Assembly (NCBI GenBank): GCA_913030605.1
Contig: CAJWEZ010000037.1
Coordinates: 1-44,424 of the forward strand
Origin: an uncultured Spirochaeta sp.
GTDB taxonomy: Bacteria > Spirochaetota > Spirochaetia > DSM-27196 > Alkalispirochaetaceae
Direction: 5' to 3'
DNA length: 44,424 bases
Shown: positions 42,684 to 44,424 of the stretch, in pieces
Layout of the letters: each line of letters starts with the position of its first letter
How positions within the stretch are numbered: the stretch's first letter is position 1
The notes under the pieces: generated by a model
Database searches by the model: none
Seen by the model: only the letters and a program-made list of their open reading frames with translations
What the model was told of the DNA's origin: nothing
Translations under genes and position numbers: made by a program

Positions 42684-43322
42684 CTACGACTCGACCGAAT
42701 AGTCGGCGGAAATCACGATGTCCGCCCGTGCTTTGTGCGCGGAAATGATCCTGTGCTCCTTCTCCAGAACCTCTTCAATAAAGGGGTCGAACTTCTCGCG
42801 GTTTCGGCGCTTCCGCGCCTCCAGCGTGGCGTGATAGTCCCGGTCGATAAAGACGTGCAGGTCCGCCTCGTGGAGGGTGGTCGTGTAGGTCCCCTCGGCG
42901 ATCACGACCTGAATGCCGTCGAGCGACACCTCCTCGTCCACCGAGCGGTCCTCATCGTAGATCACCTCTGGTTTCGTGATCGACCCGGCCCCTTCCCGGG
43001 CAGCCTTCAAGTGGGAGTCCAGCAGATCCAGACGGACCTCCTGCGTGCCGACCCACGAAATGTCCTCCCGCCGCCGCCGATCGTTCGACTTCGGAGGAAG
43101 CACGAAGTAGTCGTCCTGTCCGAGCACGACCGCACTGACGCCCCGCGCCTCGAATTCCTCCTTCAGCGCTGTGCCCATCTCCGACTTGCCGCTGCCCGAT
43201 TCTCCAGCGACTGTAACCGTGTAGCGTCTGCCAACGGTACGTACCCGATCGATCACGCGTTCCACGATCGCGGTTGCCGCGGCACGGTGATGCTCCTCAA
43301 CGATAATGACGTCTCCACGCAT
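42684..43322 (-). CDS. Uridine-kinase-like P-loop kinase
   Basis: A 212-residue P-loop protein of the uridine kinase/phosphoribulokinase superfamily. Walker A is AGESGSGKSE (residues 39-48). LGQDDYFVLPPKSN, WVGTQEVRLDLLDSHL and VIAEGTYTTTL are the substrate-side motifs seen in a group of proteins annotated uridine kinase, chiefly in Bacteroidetes. True substrate is untested. The start at 43322 has AGGAGG seven bases upstream. The stop is one base from the GH13-like start, so the two proteins are made together. A kinase acting on a sugar or nucleoside released or used by the GH13-like protein is a plausible but unproven link. Confidence 0.85.
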   Translation of the reverse strand: MRGDVIIVEEHHRAAATAIVERVIDRVRTVGRRYTVTVAGESGSGKSEMGTALKEEFEARGVSAVVLGQDDYFVLPPKSNDRRRREDISWVGTQEVRLDLLDSHLKAAREGAGSITKPEVIYDEDRSVDEEVSLDGIQVVIAEGTYTTTLHEADLHVFIDRDYHATLEARKRRNREKFDPFIEEVLEKEHRIISAHKARADIVISADYSVES

Positions 43323-43415
43323 GGGGACCCTCCTGCAACAGGATTATGTTATGGTGTGCTGAACCAGCTGGCTCCATTTTAGGGGATTTCGGCGACCGGA
43401 GAAACCGACTTTTCG

Positions 43416-43444
43416 TTGACCCGACGGCGAAGCAATCGTATTTT
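43416..43444 (+). promoter_or_regulatory. Leaderless promoter of the alpha/beta hydrolase gene
   Basis: TTGACC (43416-43421), 17-nt spacer, TATTTT (43439-43444), 7 nt to ATG 43452. No Shine-Dalgarno is present. Confidence 0.7.
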
Positions 43445-43451
43445 TCGCGCC

Positions 43452-44111
43452 ATGATCGAGTATCCGGACCATGGAGCCCCGCATCAGGGGCAGCCAACGA
43501 TACATCTCGGGCAGCCCCTCGCCGAGGCATCCGGCGTGCTGGTACTGATCCACGGCCGCGGCGCGACGGCGGAGTCGATGGTACCGCTGGCAGAAGAACT
43601 TGCCGACGACGGAATGGCGACGCTGCTCCCGCAGGCGGCGGGGAACGTGTGGTATCCGCAGCGCTTCCTCGCGCCGATCGAGGACAACGAGCCGTTTCTG
43701 AGTTCCGCGCTGCAACGCATCGATGACGTCGTCCGTTCCGCAATCGACGCCGGGGTCCCCGCCGACCGAATCATCGTCGGCGGGTTTTCCCAGGGGGCGT
43801 GTCTGGCGGCGGAGTACGTTGCCCGGACGCCGCAGCGGTACGGCGGAGTACTGGTATTCAGCGGCGGGGTCATCGGCCCCCCGGACATGGAGTTCTCCTA
43901 CCGGGGAGACCTGGCCGGGACACCGGCTCTGGTGGGATGCAGCGACAGCGACTTTCACATCCCGCAGGAACGGGTCCACGCGACCTCCACGGTCCTTGCC
44001 AACCTCGGGGCGCAGGTGACCGAACGCATCTACCCGGGCATGGGCCACACGATCAACGAGGATGAGGTATCGCTGGCCGGTGAAATCGTTCGCGCAGCAA
44101 TCGTCGGCTGA
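43452..44111 (+). CDS. Alpha/beta hydrolase, phospholipase/carboxylesterase type
   Basis: A 219-residue serine esterase of the YpfH/carboxylesterase family. VLIHGRGATAES is the oxyanion-side loop, VGGFSQGACLAAEY the nucleophile elbow (Ser near 118), the catalytic Asp is in CSDSDFHIP, and the His in GMGHTINEDE. It lacks a signal peptide and is likely cytoplasmic, acting on small esters. The ATG at 43452 lies seven bases after a good -10. It is divergent from the kinase gene and convergent with the truncated TrkA-like reading at the right edge. Confidence 0.92.
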   Translation: MIEYPDHGAPHQGQPTIHLGQPLAEASGVLVLIHGRGATAESMVPLAEELADDGMATLLPQAAGNVWYPQRFLAPIEDNEPFLSSALQRIDDVVRSAIDAGVPADRIIVGGFSQGACLAAEYVARTPQRYGGVLVFSGGVIGPPDMEFSYRGDLAGTPALVGCSDSDFHIPQERVHATSTVLANLGAQVTERIYPGMGHTINEDEVSLAGEIVRAAIVG

Positions 44112-44151
44112 AAGGGCTACGGCGCGCTGAAGGCATGGCGCGCGGGTCAGA

Positions 44152-44424
44152 TCAGCCGCGGCGACAGACGATCCGTTCCAGCTCCCGAAGCTGTTCGTCG
44201 CTTCCCAGTCCGATAATCCGGTCGCCCGGGCGAATCGTTACCGAGGACAGCCCCGACCTGCTCGCATCGGTGCGCGTGTTGCCGTCAACATCCGTAATCG
44301 CGAGAACGATCGCCCCCGTGTGCTGGCCGATGTGGGCTCCTTTGGCGGACTCTTCCGCGCCGACGGCCTGGGGGAGCAGCCGGTCCTGGTGGCCACCGCG
44401 GACGGCGTCGGCCCCAAGATTCGG
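44152..44424 (-). CDS. C-terminal part of a TrkA_C (RCK_C) domain protein, cut by the edge
   Basis: The minus-strand frame ending at 44152 gives GAIVLAITDVDGNTRTDA, then VTIRPGDRIIGLGSDEQL and ELERIV, the typical end of a TrkA_C domain, as in K+ channel gating subunits or antiporters. The domain binds a regulatory nucleotide or ligand on the cytoplasmic side. Only the last ~55 residues match well; further upstream (towards 44424) the match fades, and the plus strand there reads as PurM instead. The gene therefore is either truncated by the window or interrupted near 44310-44340. Confidence 0.55.
   Translation of the reverse strand, partial: PNLGADAVRGGHQDRLLPQAVGAEESAKGAHIGQHTGAIVLAITDVDGNTRTDASRSGLSSVTIRPGDRIIGLGSDEQLRELERIVCRRG
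44311..44424 (+). pseudogene. purM: PurM (AIR synthetase) fragment at right edge
   Basis: The plus-strand frame reads RPRVLADVGSFGGLFR and then QPVLVATADGVGPKIR, matching the N-terminal third of phosphoribosylformylglycinamidine cyclo-ligase, including its hallmark DGVGTK-type motif. The expected preceding ~40 residues (YxxAGVD...) are absent in every frame; instead the upstream DNA encodes the opposing TrkA_C domain. So the 5' end of purM is missing, whether by rearrangement, an assembly join, or both. The gene continues past the window. Confidence 0.45.

Noticed and set aside
1..44424. Mobile element, prophage or defence island
   Set aside because: No transposase, integrase, tRNA attachment site, restriction-modification or other known defence gene was found.
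1..44424. Treating the segment as a circular replicon because TrkH and TrkA_C readings lie at opposite ends
   Set aside because: Joining the ends would make the two genes divergent, not the usual trkA-trkH order, and no terminal overlap is visible.

Overview
The window is a dense, high-GC bacterial chromosome segment with genes on both strands, short intergenic gaps, and no rRNA, tRNA, transposase, integrase or CRISPR that I can see. It looks like a free-living diderm, most probably a member of the Spirochaetota. The best lineage clue is the protein at 25515-26339, whose N-terminal half resembles the spirochaete PlzA-type PilZ proteins. Lipoproteins with clear lipoboxes, an OmpA-type peptidoglycan-binding domain and a large set of sensory proteins agree with a diderm. 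This taxonomic call is inference.

Layout. 1-4.6 kb: a TrkH potassium transporter cut by the left edge, a PAS/PAS/HisKA_2 histidine kinase, and a two-gene operon for a lipoprotein and a DOMON protein. 4.6-11 kb: a 19-bp tandem repeat, aldo/keto reductase, a thioesterase-lipoprotein pair, an EamA transporter with an SDR, an MFS transporter, and its likely GntR repressor. 11-19.6 kb: an epimerase, a CHASE/PAS/GGDEF diguanylate cyclase, a ZIP metal transporter with a 12-codon leader ORF, an M19 dipeptidase, a GNAT, a ROK kinase, a nitroreductase and an ADP-ribosylglycohydrolase. 19.6-26.3 kb: a 1265-residue propeller-type hybrid sensor kinase, a probable Hsp70-like/OmpA membrane fusion, a membrane protein and a degenerate PilZ protein. 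26.3-30.3 kb: the riboflavin operon ribD-ribE-ribBA-ribH behind an FMN riboswitch and an intrinsic terminator. 30.3-37 kb: an EAL protein, ilvD, xylA and its divergent AraC-type regulator. 37-44.4 kb: small conserved proteins, a fatty-acyl-CoA ligase, a divergent GH13-like protein coupled to a uridine-kinase-like protein, an alpha/beta hydrolase, and a confusing right edge where a TrkA_C-like reading (minus) meets a PurM-like reading (plus).

The most striking general signal is promoter layout. For many genes a good sigma70-type promoter (TTG-rich -35, 17-18 nt spacer, TAnnnT -10) ends only 5-8 nt before the start codon, with no Shine-Dalgarno sequence. This predicts leaderless mRNAs. Three divergent gene pairs even share one overlapping -35 element. 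Genes inside operons and a few others (the DOMON gene, ribE, ribD, xylA, acyl-CoA ligase, kinase) have strong Shine-Dalgarno sites instead. The best candidates for undescribed biology are the GH13-like/kinase operon, the Hsp70-like-TM-OmpA fusion, and the shared -35 leaderless promoters.
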